Origin: Malurus cyaneus samueli
Lineage: Eukaryota; Chordata; Aves; Passeriformes; Maluridae
Assembly: GCA_009741485.1 (NCBI GenBank)
Contig: CM019214.1
Span: 465,535-529,534 of the forward strand
Direction: 5' to 3'
Length of the DNA stretch: 64,000 nt
The notes under the pieces are model-generated. The model saw only the letters and a program-made list of their open reading frames with translations. It had not been told where the DNA came from and made no database searches. Below, in pieces: positions 33,631-45,694 of this stretch. The position numbers were made by a program, and so were the translations under genes. The first letter of the stretch is position 1. Each line of letters begins with the position of its first letter.

Positions 33631-35722
33631 GACAACCATTTTGTCAAGAGAGCACTATAAAATTTATCATTTTGTTGGTAGGTAAACAAGAGAGTTAATG
33701 AACCAGAGACCAGTGGTCATAATGGACAAGAATTTAGAGATTCTGCATTGCCTTTTCCCTCTTCATCCTTTCACACCTGTGCTATTTTGATTTGGCACCA
33801 GTTTCACTCCTGTTTTACACCTGTCTTGCACTGCACTAAATAATTATGTAAAGATGATGACAATTGCAAGTCAAACTTGATGTATTTCATGGAGCAAATT
33901 GCGGGAACCATAGGTAGGACACCTTAGGTGCTTGCCCTAATCACTTAAAAATCACTTTTTATTTGACCTTGGACAATACCATTTTCTGTTTATCTAACTG
34001 CACTACCTCCTGGGGTGTTATTAGGTGTAATTTATCAATCACTTAATATGCTTTTATAAAATATTTTGAAATCTCTGCTGAAAGGACCAGGTAAGCGTAG
34101 AATAAAATTTTGAAGGATAATTTACCTATTAAACTTGGTTTGTTGTTTCTCTGATATACTGGGCTCTATTAACAGAATTTGATCCAAAATACTTAGTAAA
34201 TCAAGATGGAGGAAACCAGGAGAGGGTTATCAAGATCATGGGTATTTAAAAATTTAAAAATTTCAAGGTGGTTATGAGTCTCTTTAGGCATGATGTGACA
34301 CTGAGTCTTTCAAAACAGCTTAAATAAATTAATATTTGCATTAATATTTATTACTCTGCAAGGTATTCTCAATGTTTCTGACTTGCAAGCCAACCATGAA
34401 AAAACAGAGTTAAAAAAAAGATCTGTAAATACTGATAGTCAGAAAAGACAATTCCAAGCTTTCTTCATATTTTTAATGAAAGTTTCAGACCTCAGAAGAA
34501 GTAAAATTTGCAAGGTACTTGCTTGGGCTCTGTGCATTTCTTTGACTGTGAGGTTAACATTACAATTCCTACTTGAAGTAGGCAAGAAAGCTTTTTTTTT
34601 GCTAGAAATTCTTTCTAGGATGTACAACATCATCTTTATAGGATTGAATTTTCTAAATAGAATAAAATTTTTAACAAAGATGATTATTTTTGGTCAGAAA
34701 AAAATTTTGTCTGCACTACTCTGTAACAAATAATACACTATACATTCTGTCTAAAATAATAAACCATAAACTCTGACCAAAGTTTCATCCACCGAAAAAG
34801 ATCCATTACTCTCCTTACACCAGCACAAACTGGGAGGGTTTTGCAATGGCTGCCCCAAGAAAGTGAGAGCAGCTGGAAAACTAACCCCAAAAATCTCAAG
34901 TGCCAAGGGAGAGTGCAGCAGAATGTAGAGTCATGATGAATATATCAAAACAATGTGTTAATGCCAATTTTTTAATTTATTCATTGGAAAAGTACCCCAG
35001 CATTATGAGAAGTCTGCTGGACATATTACACTGTAAACAGATAATGGAGGGAAAATGGATATTCAGACATCAGGGATGGCAGCTGTAGAAGCTGAAAGAA
35101 CTAGTATTTTGTAATGAAGGAAGTATGGAGAAGTATATATTGTACATAAAATGACTCCAGACATGATGTTAAGACTCCACATTTTTTCATTTAGAAATCA
35201 ATCCTGCATGCTAAATTGCTGTGGTAACATAATTTCTTTCCTGATTAACAGGGCATTCTCCCTCTTCAGAAGTAGCAGCACTGAAAAAAAAAAACCTCAA
35301 CCAACAAACATTTAAGGTGTGTATGCTGTCCTGTAGGATTTGGGGGATTTTCTGCTCCACCCAGGCAGAGGAGATGGGAGCCCTGCTCAGATGCCAGCTC
35401 AGAAAATCTGACCCAGCTTTTCTCCAGGGAGCACTGCAGCCCTTTTGCCTCCTACTCCCAGCCCAAGCTGCAATCCAGTAACGTTATTTTCTCCTGCTTT
35501 TTCAAGCAATTGAAAGGGTGTCATACCTGTGCTGAAATACTTGTGAGGGGCTGGCATATTGTGGGGTAGGAGGGTCATTACAGTGCGTAGATATAAGAAG
35601 ATAATTAAACTGATGCAAAAGTGATTTTTGCTTTTGCTCATTCTTAAGCTGAAGGCATGTCTTTACCTATAGATCTACTGGAATCATGGTTTGTCTTTAA
35701 CAGGGGTTTAATTTTGTCTGGT
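33631..35722. other. Anonymous AT-rich DNA in left arm
   Basis: No gene or known repeat seen. Mirrored by 41,310-43,449. The right arm has a local tandem duplication of about 22 bp (CATCAAAATATTTTATAAAAG) at 43,000-43,030 that is single in this arm near 34,050-34,075. Confidence 0.5.
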
Positions 35723-36252
35723 TGTTGCCTTGAAAGGCCAGTTTTTAATAATGACACAGACACAGTTAAGGGGATAAAAAGGGTTTTACCTCGGTATTTG
35801 GGATCCCAGGTGCACAACTTGATGGCAGAATGCACCCCGTGTACAGCACGGGTACAAGTTTTATAGTTTCAGGAATTAGCATATCTATCTAGGATTCCCC
35901 AATAATACAGTTTTATAGGTTTCAGGAATTAGCAATCTATCTGGATTCCCCAATAAGAAACTCACAAATGCAGTAATGTCCCCCTATTCTAATGAATCCC
36001 CCAGATGAGGTCAGAGCTCAGTTTACACAAGATGTTCTAGAGAGAAGGCTTCACCCAAGGCTGGAGCTTTGGGTTTAAGATAGCACAGGGCACACTGAGC
36101 CCTTCCTCAGGATGTTTGGTCTCTCTGCCCAGCAGAACTCCTCAACTGAGCTGGAATATCAGGAATTACAAACATGGGGGCTAAGGGGTGCAGGGGAATG
36201 CATAGAGGGTACAGAAAGTGTAAAAAGGAAAAGCAAAAATCATCAGGCATCA
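35723..36252 (-). mobile_element. Solo LTR, family C (left arm, outer copy)
   Basis: On the minus strand it starts TGATGCCATGA-like/TGATGCCTGATG and ends AAGGCAACA. A TATA-like CTATAAAAC signal is visible (plus-strand GTTTTATAGG), and a run of A/T gives ATTAAAAAC near the end. The 4-bp sequence TGGT directly flanks both ends, and the mirrored copy at 40,773-41,309 has ACCA on both sides. This is a clean 4-bp target-site duplication, as is usual for gamma-retrovirus-like (ERV1) integration. It includes an internal duplication of about 50 bp around the TATCTATCTAGGATTCCCC motif. Confidence 0.88.
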
Positions 36253-36685
36253 TGGTTTCCAGTGAAAGTTCTCAAGCCCAGCAGATGACTATCTGATTCT
36301 CTGCCACACTGTACTCTTGGTAGTCACTAAAGTTTGCAGGAAACACTCCTTCGTGTTTCCAAATCTAACCCTCACATTCACCTTTGTGGCAGAATTTTTG
36401 ACTGGATGATGGACAGCACCTTAGTGGTGCAAGGGAGTGGAGGTTCAGACCACAGGACAGGAGGGACAGTTATGTTTTTGCTCCATCCTCAGCATGGCAG
36501 ATCTTTATGTTTCTCATCTTTTACCTCTTAGCTGGATGAAAAGTGGTTCAATTCTCTATGAACTTCTATTCAGCCATCCCTAATTCTGGTTTAAGGCATA
36601 CATGTTATAGTCTGTCATGCTTTCTTTGGGGTTACAATCTTCTGAGGGACAGGCACTAATAAATATTGTCCTTACAAGCTAGAGC
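36253..36685. other. Spacer between two inverted family C LTRs (left arm)
   Basis: About 430 bp of anonymous DNA, unchanged in the mirrored position 40,338-40,772. A 65-codon frame (36,334-36,531, plus) is identical in both arms but has no family features. Confidence 0.5.
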
Positions 36686-37257
36686 TGATGCCTTGATGAT
36701 TTTTTTTCTTTTACGCTTTCTGTACCCTATGCATTCCCTGCACCCTTAGCCCATGTTTGTAATTCCTGAAGCCTATATTCCAGCTAGTTAGGAATTCTGC
36801 TGGCAAGAGACCAAACAATCCTGAGGAAGGGCTCAGTGTCCCTGTGCTATCTTAAACCCGAGCTCAGCCTTGGGTGAAGTTAAATCCACTCCAGCCTTGG
36901 GTGAAGCTTCTGTCCAGAACATCTTGTGTAAACTGGCTCTGGCCTCATCTGGGGGATTCATTAGAATAGGGGGAATTACTGCATTTGTTAAGTTTTTATT
37001 GGGGAATCTAGATAGATATGTATTCTGAACTATAAAACTTGTTGAACCTGTGTATTTGAACTAAAGTTTCTTATGGGGAATCCTAGATAGATATGCTAAT
37101 TCCTGAAACCTTAAAATTGTACCCGTGCTGTACACGGGTGCATTCTGCCATCAAGTTGTGCACCTGGGATCCCAAATACCGAGGTAAACCCTTTTTATCC
37201 CCTTAATGTGTCTGTGTCTTATTAAAAACTGGCCTTTCAAGGCAACAACTTCTGATA
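36686..37257 (+). mobile_element. Solo LTR, family C (left arm, inner copy)
   Basis: Starts TGATGCCTTGATGATTTTT and ends CTTTCAAGGCAACA, in the opposite orientation to the copy at 35,723-36,252. It is more diverged, with indels and an extra TCTGAACTATAAAACTTG segment around 37,023. No matching target-site duplication is visible (GAGC before, ACTT after). The absence of a duplication, while its partner has one, suggests that rearrangement or decay affected this copy. Confidence 0.85.
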
Positions 37258-38269
37258 TTGTTGTGCCAGCTGCCACATCCTTAGAGGAATCATCACACCT
37301 CAGTGGCTGATGATCCTGTCCTGAGTGATCAGCCTGCTGTGGGTGGTTGGACAGGCAATTTCTTTTTACCTATATACCTGTTATAATAATATATATGTGT
37401 TATAATAATATATTCAATATAGGAGATAGTGGGGCCTGAATTTCCATGGAATGATGCACCTTTACCCCATCAGCTGACTGAGAATGAGGTAAATCTGTGG
37501 GTGGAACAGTGCTGTCCATGAGCCCAACACCAGGCCAGGCTCTTGTAACCCCAGGGTAACTCCACCATGGGGGAAGGTGCTTTCCTGCTGGCTCACCATT
37601 CCCTTCCTGTACACGACTCAGCTCATCGTTACGCCAGCTTTTTTTATTAGCCAAGCAGTTGCAGGAAGTAAAACCCTTTGAAAAACAAAAAAATACTCAT
37701 CAATAGTTTATACATTAGTTGTGGAATAAATTATTTGTGAGCCTCCCTGCACTGCTCTGTTGGGAAGAGTTATAAGCCCCTGGCTTTGCTTACTAAGTCC
37801 TGGCCAAGCCTTCCTTGGTCGTTTCCATTCTCTCTGGCATTTCCTTTTCCCATTGCTTTATTCATAAGGAGGTGATTTTTATCACTCTCTGCTCAGCAAT
37901 AATGTGGTTCCTATCCTTCCTGCAAGAAGAAATTTCTTATTCTTTTTATTACATATAATCATTCTTTCCTTAATTTATATCATGTCATGTATTATTCAGT
38001 GACATCTCTTGGCTCTGATTACAGGTTCTATATAATCTTACACACTTCAAAAATGATTGTTTAAATTACAATAAAATAATATCCAGCTCATTTATCTGCT
38101 GAATTTGTCTTTCACTTGCAGTTATCGAGGCCAATGTTTTAGACAAAAGAACTTTCTTTGAGGAGCCTTGCAGAGAGGTGGAGCTAATGTGCTGGGATTC
38201 CTTGAGAAAGAGAAGGGAACAGCTCAGGGAAGTACTACTGGCTTGGGGGAAAGATTGAGGTTTGGAGAG
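37258..38269. other. Anonymous DNA next to palindrome centre (left arm)
   Basis: No gene seen. Mirrored by 38,794-39,821, nearly identical. A TATAATAATA-type simple repeat occurs at about 37,375-37,425, and a longer version in the right arm at about 39,645-39,710. Confidence 0.5.
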
Positions 38270-38311
38270 TGTCCTAGGTTAGCTGAGTATTGTATTCCTA
38301 TCATCTGCTTA

Positions 38312-38751
38312 TGTTAGAGGAAAGTTAAACAACCCTTCTGTAACTATACATTAGTGAGACTGCTCTGGTTTGTTTGTGATGTTCTCCCTTCAAGGACATG
38401 GGAGGGAAAGGACAAGACACACACGTTTTTTGGAGGGCTCGGGATCAGGGTGGAAAAGAAGCTGTCTGCTCTCTGGGATGCTCCTTTTTTTCTCCTTTCT
38501 TGGACTTGTTTTCCTCGAATTTTTTTCTTCTCGTCTGAGAATTGGAGGATTCCGTGGACGACAGGCGAGAAAGATCCTCAGTGAACCACCAGAGGACTCT
38601 GTCCAACCCCTCTGGGGGCCCGGAGGGGAAGCCACTCCCAGGAGGGAAGAGAAAGACTTTGGGATCTAACAGCTGATTCACAAGGTGTTTCTTTTTGTTT
38701 TTTTTTAATAAATAGGTTTTCCCCTTTTCACCTTCCTCTCTGTGGAAAACA
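38312..38751 (+). mobile_element. LTR-like core D, copy 2 (centre of giant palindrome)
   Basis: Same element as 21,530-21,994 in the same orientation, with many short deletions, AATAAA at 38,707-38,712, start TGTTAGAGGAAAG and end GTGGAAAACA. It fills the whole turn of the palindrome: the base before it (..GCTTA) and the base after it (TAAGC..) are already inverted copies. Including 42 bp on each side, it reads TGTCCTAGGTTAGC ... GCTAACCTAGGACA (38,270-38,793), again like an LTR with long terminal inverted repeats. These outer termini differ from those of copy 1. Confidence 0.72.
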
Positions 38752-39821
38752 TAAGCAGATGATAGGAATACAATACTCAGCTAACCTAGGACACTCTCCA
38801 AACCTCAATCTTTCCCCCAAGCCAGTAGTACTACCCTGAGCTGTTCCCTTCTCTTTCTCAAGGAATCCCAGCACATTAGCTCCACCTCTCTGCAAGGCTC
38901 CTCAAAAAAAGTTCTTTTGTCTAAAACATTGGCCCAGATAACTGCAAGTGAAAGACAAATTCAGCAGATAAATGAGCTGGATATTATTTTATTGTAATTT
39001 AAACAATCATTTTTGAAGTGTGTAAGATTATATAGAACCTGTAATCAGAGCCAAGAGATGTCACTGAATAATACATGACATGATATAAATTAAGGAAAGA
39101 ATGATTATATGTAATAAAAAGAATAAGAAATTTCTTCTTGCAGGAAGGATAGGAACCACATTATTGCTGAGCAGAGAGTGATAAAAATCACCTCCTTATG
39201 AATAAAGCAATGGGAAAAGGAAATGCCAGAGAGAATGGAAACGACCAAGGAAGGCTTGGCCAGGACTTAGTAAGCAAAGCCAGGGGCTTATAACTCTTCC
39301 CAACAGAGCAGTGCAGGGAGGCTCACAAATAATTTATTCCACAACTAATGTATAAACTATTGATGAGTATTTTTTTGTTTTTCAAAGGGTTTTACTTCCT
39401 GCAACTGCTTGGCTAATAAAAAAAGCTGGCGTAACGATGAGCTGAGTCGTGTACAGGAAGGGAATGGTGAGCCAGCAGGAAAGCACCTTCCCCCATGGTG
39501 GAGTTACCCTGGGGTTACAAGAGCCTGGCCTGGTGTTGGGCTCATGGACAGCACTGTTCCACCCACAGATTTACCTCATTCTCAGTCAGCTGATGGGGTA
39601 AAGGTGCATCATTCCATGGAAATTCAGGCCCCACTATCTCCTATATTGAATATATTATTATAACACATATATATTATTATAACAGGTATATTGAATATAT
39701 TATATTATTTTGCCTGTCCAACCACCCACAGCAGGCTGATCACTCAGGACAGGATCATCAGCCACTGAGGTGTGATGATTCCTCTAAGGATGTGGCAGCC
39801 TGGCACAACAATATCAGAAGT

Positions 39822-40337
39822 TGTTGCCTTGAAAGGCCAGTTTTTAATAATGACACAGACACAATTAAGGGGATAAAAAGGGTTTTACCTCGGTATTTGG
39901 GATCCCAGGTGCACAACTTGATGGCAGAATGCACCCCCGTGTACAGCACGGGTACAAGTTTTACAGATTTCAGGAATTAGCATATCTATCTAGGATTCCC
40001 CAATAAGAAACTTCAAAAATGCAGTAATGTCCCCCTATTCTAATGAATCCCCCAGATGAGGCCAGAGCCCAGTTTACACAAGATGTTCTGGACAGAAGGC
40101 TTCACCCAAGGCTGGAGTTGGATTTAAGCTTCACCCAAGGCTGAGCTCGGGTTTAAGATAGCACAGGGCACACTGAGCCCTTCCTCAGGATGTTTGGTCT
40201 CTCTGCCCAGCAGAACTCCTCAACTGAGCTGGAATATCAGGCTTCAGGAATTACAAACATGGGGGCTAAGGGGTGCAGGGGAATGCATAGAGGGTACAGA
40301 AAGCGTAAAAAGGAAAAGCAAAAATCATCAGGCATCA
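39822..40337 (-). mobile_element. Solo LTR, family C (right arm, inner copy)
   Basis: Mirror of 36,686-37,257, reading TGTTGCC at 39,822 and GGCATCA at 40,337 on the plus strand. It is about 55 bp shorter than its mirror and closer to the family consensus there, so the extra segment in the left arm copy is an arm-specific change. No clear target-site duplication. Confidence 0.85.
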
Positions 40338-40772
40338 AGCTTCTAGCTTGTAAGGACAATATTTATTAGTGCCTGTCCCTCAGAAGATTGTAACCCCAAA
40401 GAAAGCATGACAGACTATAACATGTATGCCTTAAACCAGAATTAGGGATGGCTGAATAGAAGTTCATAGAGAATTGAACCACTTTTCATCCAGCTAAGAG
40501 GTAAAAGATGAGAAACATAAAGATCTGCCATGCTGAGGATGGAGCAAAAACATAACTGTCCCTCCTGTCCTGTGGTCTGAACCTCCACTCCCTTGCACCA
40601 CTAAGGTGCTGTCCATCATCCAGTCAAAAATTCTGCCACAAAGGTGAATGTGAGGGTTAGATTTGGAAACACGAAGGAGTGTTTCCTGCAAACTTTAGTG
40701 ACTACCAAGAGTACAGTGTGGCAGAGAATCAGATAGTCATCTGCTGGGCTTGAGAACTTTCACTGGAAACCA

Positions 40773-41309
40773 TGATGCCTGATGATTTTTGCTTTTCCTT
40801 TTTACACTTTCTGTACCCTCTATGCATTCCCCTGCACCCCTTAGCCCCCATGTTTGTAATTCCTGATATTCCAGCTCAGTTTAGGAGTTCTGCTGGGCAG
40901 AGAGACCAAACATCCTGAGGAAGGGCTCAGTGTGCCCTGTGCTATCTTAAACCCAAGCTCAGCCTTGGGTGGAGCCTTCTGTCCAGAACATCTTGTGTAA
41001 ACTGAGCTCTGACCTCATCTGGGGGGATTCATTAGAATAGGGGGACATTACTGCATTTGTGGAGTTTCTTATTGGGGAATCCTAGATAGATGTGCTAATT
41101 CCTGAAACCTATAAAACTTGTATCTTATTGGGGAATCCTAGATAGATATGCTAATTCCTGAAACCTATAAAACTTGTACCCGTGCTGTACACGGGGGTGC
41201 ATTCTGCCATCAAGTTGTGCACCTGGGATCCCAAATACCGAGGGAAAACCCTTTTTATCCCCTTAACTGTGTCTGTGTCATTATTAAAAACTGGCCTTTC
41301 AAGGCAACA
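40773..41309 (+). mobile_element. Solo LTR, family C (right arm, outer copy)
   Basis: Best-preserved family C LTR: TGATGCCTGATGATTTTT to TTTCAAGGCAACA, flanked on both sides by ACCA, a 4-bp target-site duplication. It has a TATA-like CCTATAAAAC signal at about 41,163-41,172 and also at about 41,100, because a segment of about 55 bp containing GGGGAATCCTAGATAGAT is duplicated in tandem. No internal retroviral genes. Confidence 0.9.
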
Positions 41310-43449
41310 ACCAGACAAAATTAAACCCCTGTTAAAGACAAACCATGATGTTTCCAGGGTAGATCTATAGGTAAAGACATGCCTTCAGCTTAAGAATGAG
41401 CAAAATGCAAAAATCACTTTTGCATCAGTTTAATTATCTTCTTATATCTACGCACTGTAATGACCCTCCTACCCCACAATATGCCAGCCCCTCACAAGTA
41501 TTTCAGCACAGGTATGACACCCTTTCAATTGCTTGAAAAAGCAGGAGAAAATAACGTTACTGGATTGCAGCTTGGGCTGGGAGTAGGAGGCAAAAGGGCT
41601 GCAGTGCTCCCTGGAGAAAAGCTGGGTCAGATTTTCTGAGCTGGCATCTGAGCAGGGCTCCCATCTCCTCTGCCTGGGTGGAGCAGAAAATCCCCCAAAT
41701 CCTACAGGACAGCATACACACCTTAAATGTTTGTTGGTTGAGGTTTTTTTTTTTCAGTGCTGCTACTTCTGAAGAGGGAGAAATGCCCTGTTAATCAGGA
41801 AAGAAATTATGTTACCACAGCAATTTAGCATGCAGGATTGATTTCTAAATGAAAAAATGTGGAGTCTTAACATCATGTCTGGAGTCATTTTATGTACAAT
41901 ATATACTTCTCCATACTTCCTTCATTACAAAATACTAGTTCTTTCAGCTTCTACAGCTGCCATCCCTGATGTCTGAATATCCATTTTCCCTCCATTATCT
42001 GTTTACAGTGTAATATGTCCAGCAGACTTCTCATAATGCTGGGGTACTTTTCCAATGAATAAATTAAAAAATTGGCATTAACACATTGTTTTGATATATT
42101 CATCATGACTCTACATTCTGCTGCACTCTCCCTTGGCACTTGAGATTTTTGGGGTTAGTTTTCCAGCTGCTCTCACTTTCTTGGGGCAGCCATTGCAAAA
42201 CCCTCCCAGTTTGTGCTGGTGTAAGGAGAGTAATGGATCTTTTTCGGTGGATGAAACTTTGGTCAGAGTTTATGGTTTATTATTTTAGACAGAATGTATA
42301 GTGTATTATTTGTTACAGAGTAGTGCAGACAAAATTTTTTTCTGACCAAAAATAATCATCTTTGTTAAAAATTTTATTCTATTTAGAAAATTCAATCCTA
42401 TAAAGATGATGTTGTACATCCTAGAAAGAATTTCTAGCAAAAAAAAAGCTTTCTTGCCTACTTCAAGTAGGAATTGTAATGTTAAACCTCACAGTCAAAG
42501 AAATGCACAGAGCCCAAGCAAGTACCTTGCAAATTTTACTTCTTCTGAGGTGACTGAAACTTTCATTTAAAATATATGAAGAAAGCTTGGAAATTGTCTT
42601 TTCTGACTATCAGTATTTACAGATCTTTTTTTTAACTCTGTTTTTTCATGGTTGGCTTGCAAGTCAGAAACATTGAGAATACCTTGCAGAGTAATAAATA
42701 TTAATGCAAATATTAATTTATTTAAGCTGTTTTGAAAGACTCAGTGTCACATCATGCCTAAAGAGACTCATTAACCACTTCTTGAAATTTTTAATATTTT
42801 TAAATACCCATGATCTTGATAACCCTCTCCTGGTTTCCTCCATCTTGATTTACTAAGTATTTTGGATCAAATTCTGTTAATAGAGCCCAGTATATCAGAG
42901 AAACAACAAACCAAGTTTAATAGGTAAATTATCCTTCAAAATTTTATTCTACGCTTACCTGGTCACTTTCAGCAGAGATTTCAAAATATTTTATAAAAGC
43001 ATCAAAATATTTTATAAAAGCATATTAAGTGATTGATAAATTACACCTAATAACACCCCAGGAGGTAGTACAGTGAGATAAACAGAAACATAGAAAATTG
43101 TATTGTCCAAGGTCAAATAAAAAGTGATTTGTAAAACCCGGGCAAGCACCTAAGGAGTCCTACCTATGGTTCCTGCAATTTGCTCCATGAAATACATCAA
43201 GCTTGACTTGCAATTGTCATCATCTTTACATAATTATTTAGTGCAGTGCAAGACAGGTGTAAAACAGGAGTGAAACTGGTGCCAAATCAAAATAGCACAG
43301 GTGTGAAAGGATGAATGAGGGAAAAGGCAATGCAGAATCTCTAAATTCTTGTCCATTATGACCAACTGGTCTCTGGTTCATTAACTCTCTTGTTTACCTA
43401 CCAACACAAATGATAAATTTTATAGTGCTCTCTTGACAAAATGGTTGTC
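41310..43449. other. Anonymous AT-rich DNA in right arm
   Basis: Mirror of 33,631-35,722. No gene or named repeat. Contains the arm-specific tandem duplication of about 22 bp at 43,000-43,030. Confidence 0.5.
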
Positions 43450-43815
43450 TGTCGCTGTTGGCTAATCAACAACACAAAATAACAGACACAAAGACACACA
43501 GAAAAAAGAAAAGAAAGAGGGTGAAAAAGAGAGAGGGAGAGAGTACTGTATTGTGGGAAAAGCCTCTTTTATCCACCTTAGCAACTAGTGTATACATTGG
43601 TGTCAAACATACATTGGTTAAGAGACAGCTGTTTAATTAGTAATCAGAACATAACTGGTGAGTTTGTAAAAGCTACAGTATTAGTAATGTTTATAATTTT
43701 CAGCCACCTGCGTTATCAATTCTACATTCCAATCTCCTTTTCTCAACAGTAGCCAAGGTTGTGTTATTCCTCCTCCATGCAGGCTGTTAACATCCCTTTC
43801 TTTTCCCAGGCCTCA
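43450..43815 (-). mobile_element. Diverged solo LTR, family A-related (right arm)
   Basis: Mirror of 33,282-33,630. On the plus strand it opens TGTCGCTGTTGGC and closes GTTAACATCCC...GGCCTCA. It has a longer purine-rich tract (GAAAAAAGAAAAGAAAG, then GAGAGGGAGAGAG) than the left arm. Homopurine length differs between arms. Confidence 0.8.
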
Positions 43816-44970
43816 GTCATACACAATAATTGGCTGAGTTTCAGATTCAGGGCTTGTAGGGCCACTTTTCCCCCCCACAGTTGTCTAGTTATCATTTTGC
43901 TGATGGATCACTCTGCAACAAATTCAATCATTATAGGTGTACTCTAGGTGTCATACCATTTTTTCCTTCTGGTTTTTCAGCAATGATATGTAGGTAAAAT
44001 AAGGTTTTTTTTATTAGTATTTTGTGTATCTGGTAGCTAAAATCTGGGTCTTAAATCTAAGAGAATTCTCTTAAAAATTGGGATGCTTATATATGTATAT
44101 CTGAACTCACATCTTGTTGCATAGGCCTCACTTGAGACTTGTGTTATGACAGATAATGTTAAATGCAACTTAGTTTGAACAAATTATAGAAGGAATAAGG
44201 TAACATTAAAATACTGCTCACTGAAACACGAAGTTACTAATTTAGCAAACTGCTTTGTGCAATATTATCCCATCTTGTCACCAGCCAACACTTCAGAACA
44301 CACCCATTCTCAGTAGGGACTAGCAATTTATATCAAAGCATTTGAGCTTAAGAGACAGTCACTAGACCCACTGTATTTTGAATTCATCCTGCCTAGAAAT
44401 GAATTAGAAATTCTGCATTGGAAAGATATTTTAATGGCTAATGAATATCCTACATAATAAAACTGGTGGGGAGGAGGATATCTGATGACAATTTTTGCTC
44501 TCGCTAACCACAAAAATTTTTAACTCTGCTCCAATTCAGATGTAAATACTCTATTTTATTAGACACAAAATGTTTATGTTTTGAAGCAGTTTGGCTGGGT
44601 ACATTCCCCTGCTGTGAGCTTTTGGTCCATGCTCACTTTGGCTGGGACAGTTTTCCTGAGCAGTCTCACATCTCCTGTTACAAAACAGCCTCCTGCTACT
44701 GCTAAGACCTACATTTCGCTTCAGCTGGGGGAAATAAAGGCAATAACAGCCAAAAAATATCAGAAAAAATATAACTCAGGAGCTGTATTAATGCCCATTT
44801 CGTTGTTTCCCTATGAGAATTTATTTTTTAAAATGGTGATATTTTGTCTTTTTTTCTTGATGGGATAAAAGCCAATGTTAGGGGGGAAAAAAAAAACCTT
44901 ACATTTTCATCAAGGTCTAACCTTATGTCTCCCAAACATAAAATCAAAATAGAAAGACAAATTACTCCTT

Positions 44971-45000
44971 AAAAAAAAATAAAATAAAAAAAAAAAATCC

Positions 45001-45032
<32 letters not shown>

Positions 45033-45041
45033 TTTTTTTTA
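44971..45041. repeat. A-run joined directly to T-run (right arm)
   Basis: A-rich tracts end in an uninterrupted run of roughly 27 A immediately followed by about 12 T, forming a perfect hairpin-capable sequence. In the left arm the same place (about 32,066-32,140) holds normal mixed sequence, GCCTGCTTTGTTTTGCTCTGG, between an A-run and a T-run. The right arm has therefore lost that mixed sequence. Confidence 0.85.
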
Positions 45042-45635
45042 AATCACAAAACCAGAAAAGACATTGCAAGTCACTTTTAAATTAACATCAACACTAGCTC
45101 ATTCTGCCGAATATAATATTAAAAAAACTGTTTTAAAACACAAATGGTAAGATACCAGGCTAAGTGTTTTTTCACAATGATTCTTTGACTAAAGTGCTTT
45201 TCGTGGTACTGTCCATCCAAAGACCTCACAGCAATTTTCCAGCTCTGATGCGCTAACTCCCCTGACAGTGACAAATACACTGCTGTTCTCTTTAGCAGTT
45301 ATGGGAGCTGAGTCACAGAATACAAAGTCTCTCACAGGAAGCCAAGGCTTTCTAGGTGTGCTGGTCCTGCAACTCAACGAGCAGGCAATTTCCTGCACCC
45401 TGCAGGTGCCAGCTTCAACTCCTCAGCCGTACCTTCAGCCCCTCCTTGTTCCCCCCGTGACGTGGGTACAATTTTTGCAGCCCCCATCACCGCTGCCTTG
45501 TGTCACGATCCGCTTAACCCAAGCGGGAGTGGTGAGGGGCTCGTTATCAGAATCTCAGAGTGCAAAAGAAACGAGGGGGCAAGTATATATATTTTAAATA
45601 ATCATGAACAATTTTATTGGATTTTTGCGATAGAA

Positions 45636-45657
45636 GAGGGTGAGAGAGAGGGAAAGA

Positions 45658-45694
<37 letters not shown>

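Larger units (their letters stand above)
22339..38311 (+). repeat. Giant palindrome, left arm (about 16.0 kb)
   Basis: The whole interval is the reverse complement of 38,752-54,833. Mirrored pairs keep a coordinate sum near 77,050-77,200 throughout, for example 37,400-37,654 with 39,409-39,663, 32,232-32,516 with 44,581-44,868, 28,315-28,530 with 48,660-48,875, and 22,357-22,575 with 54,597-54,815. Several of these have identical translations. The arm is therefore collinear from end to end, with only local indels. It contains a GC-rich minisatellite zone, LTRs of families A, B and C, and anonymous DNA. No gene was identified. Confidence 0.95.

Noticed and set aside
38270..38793. DNA transposon or MITE with 42-bp terminal inverted repeats
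   Set aside because: The flanks are inverted, not direct, repeats, so there is no target-site duplication; the inversion continues for 16 kb beyond the termini. The ends and AATAAA fit an LTR better.
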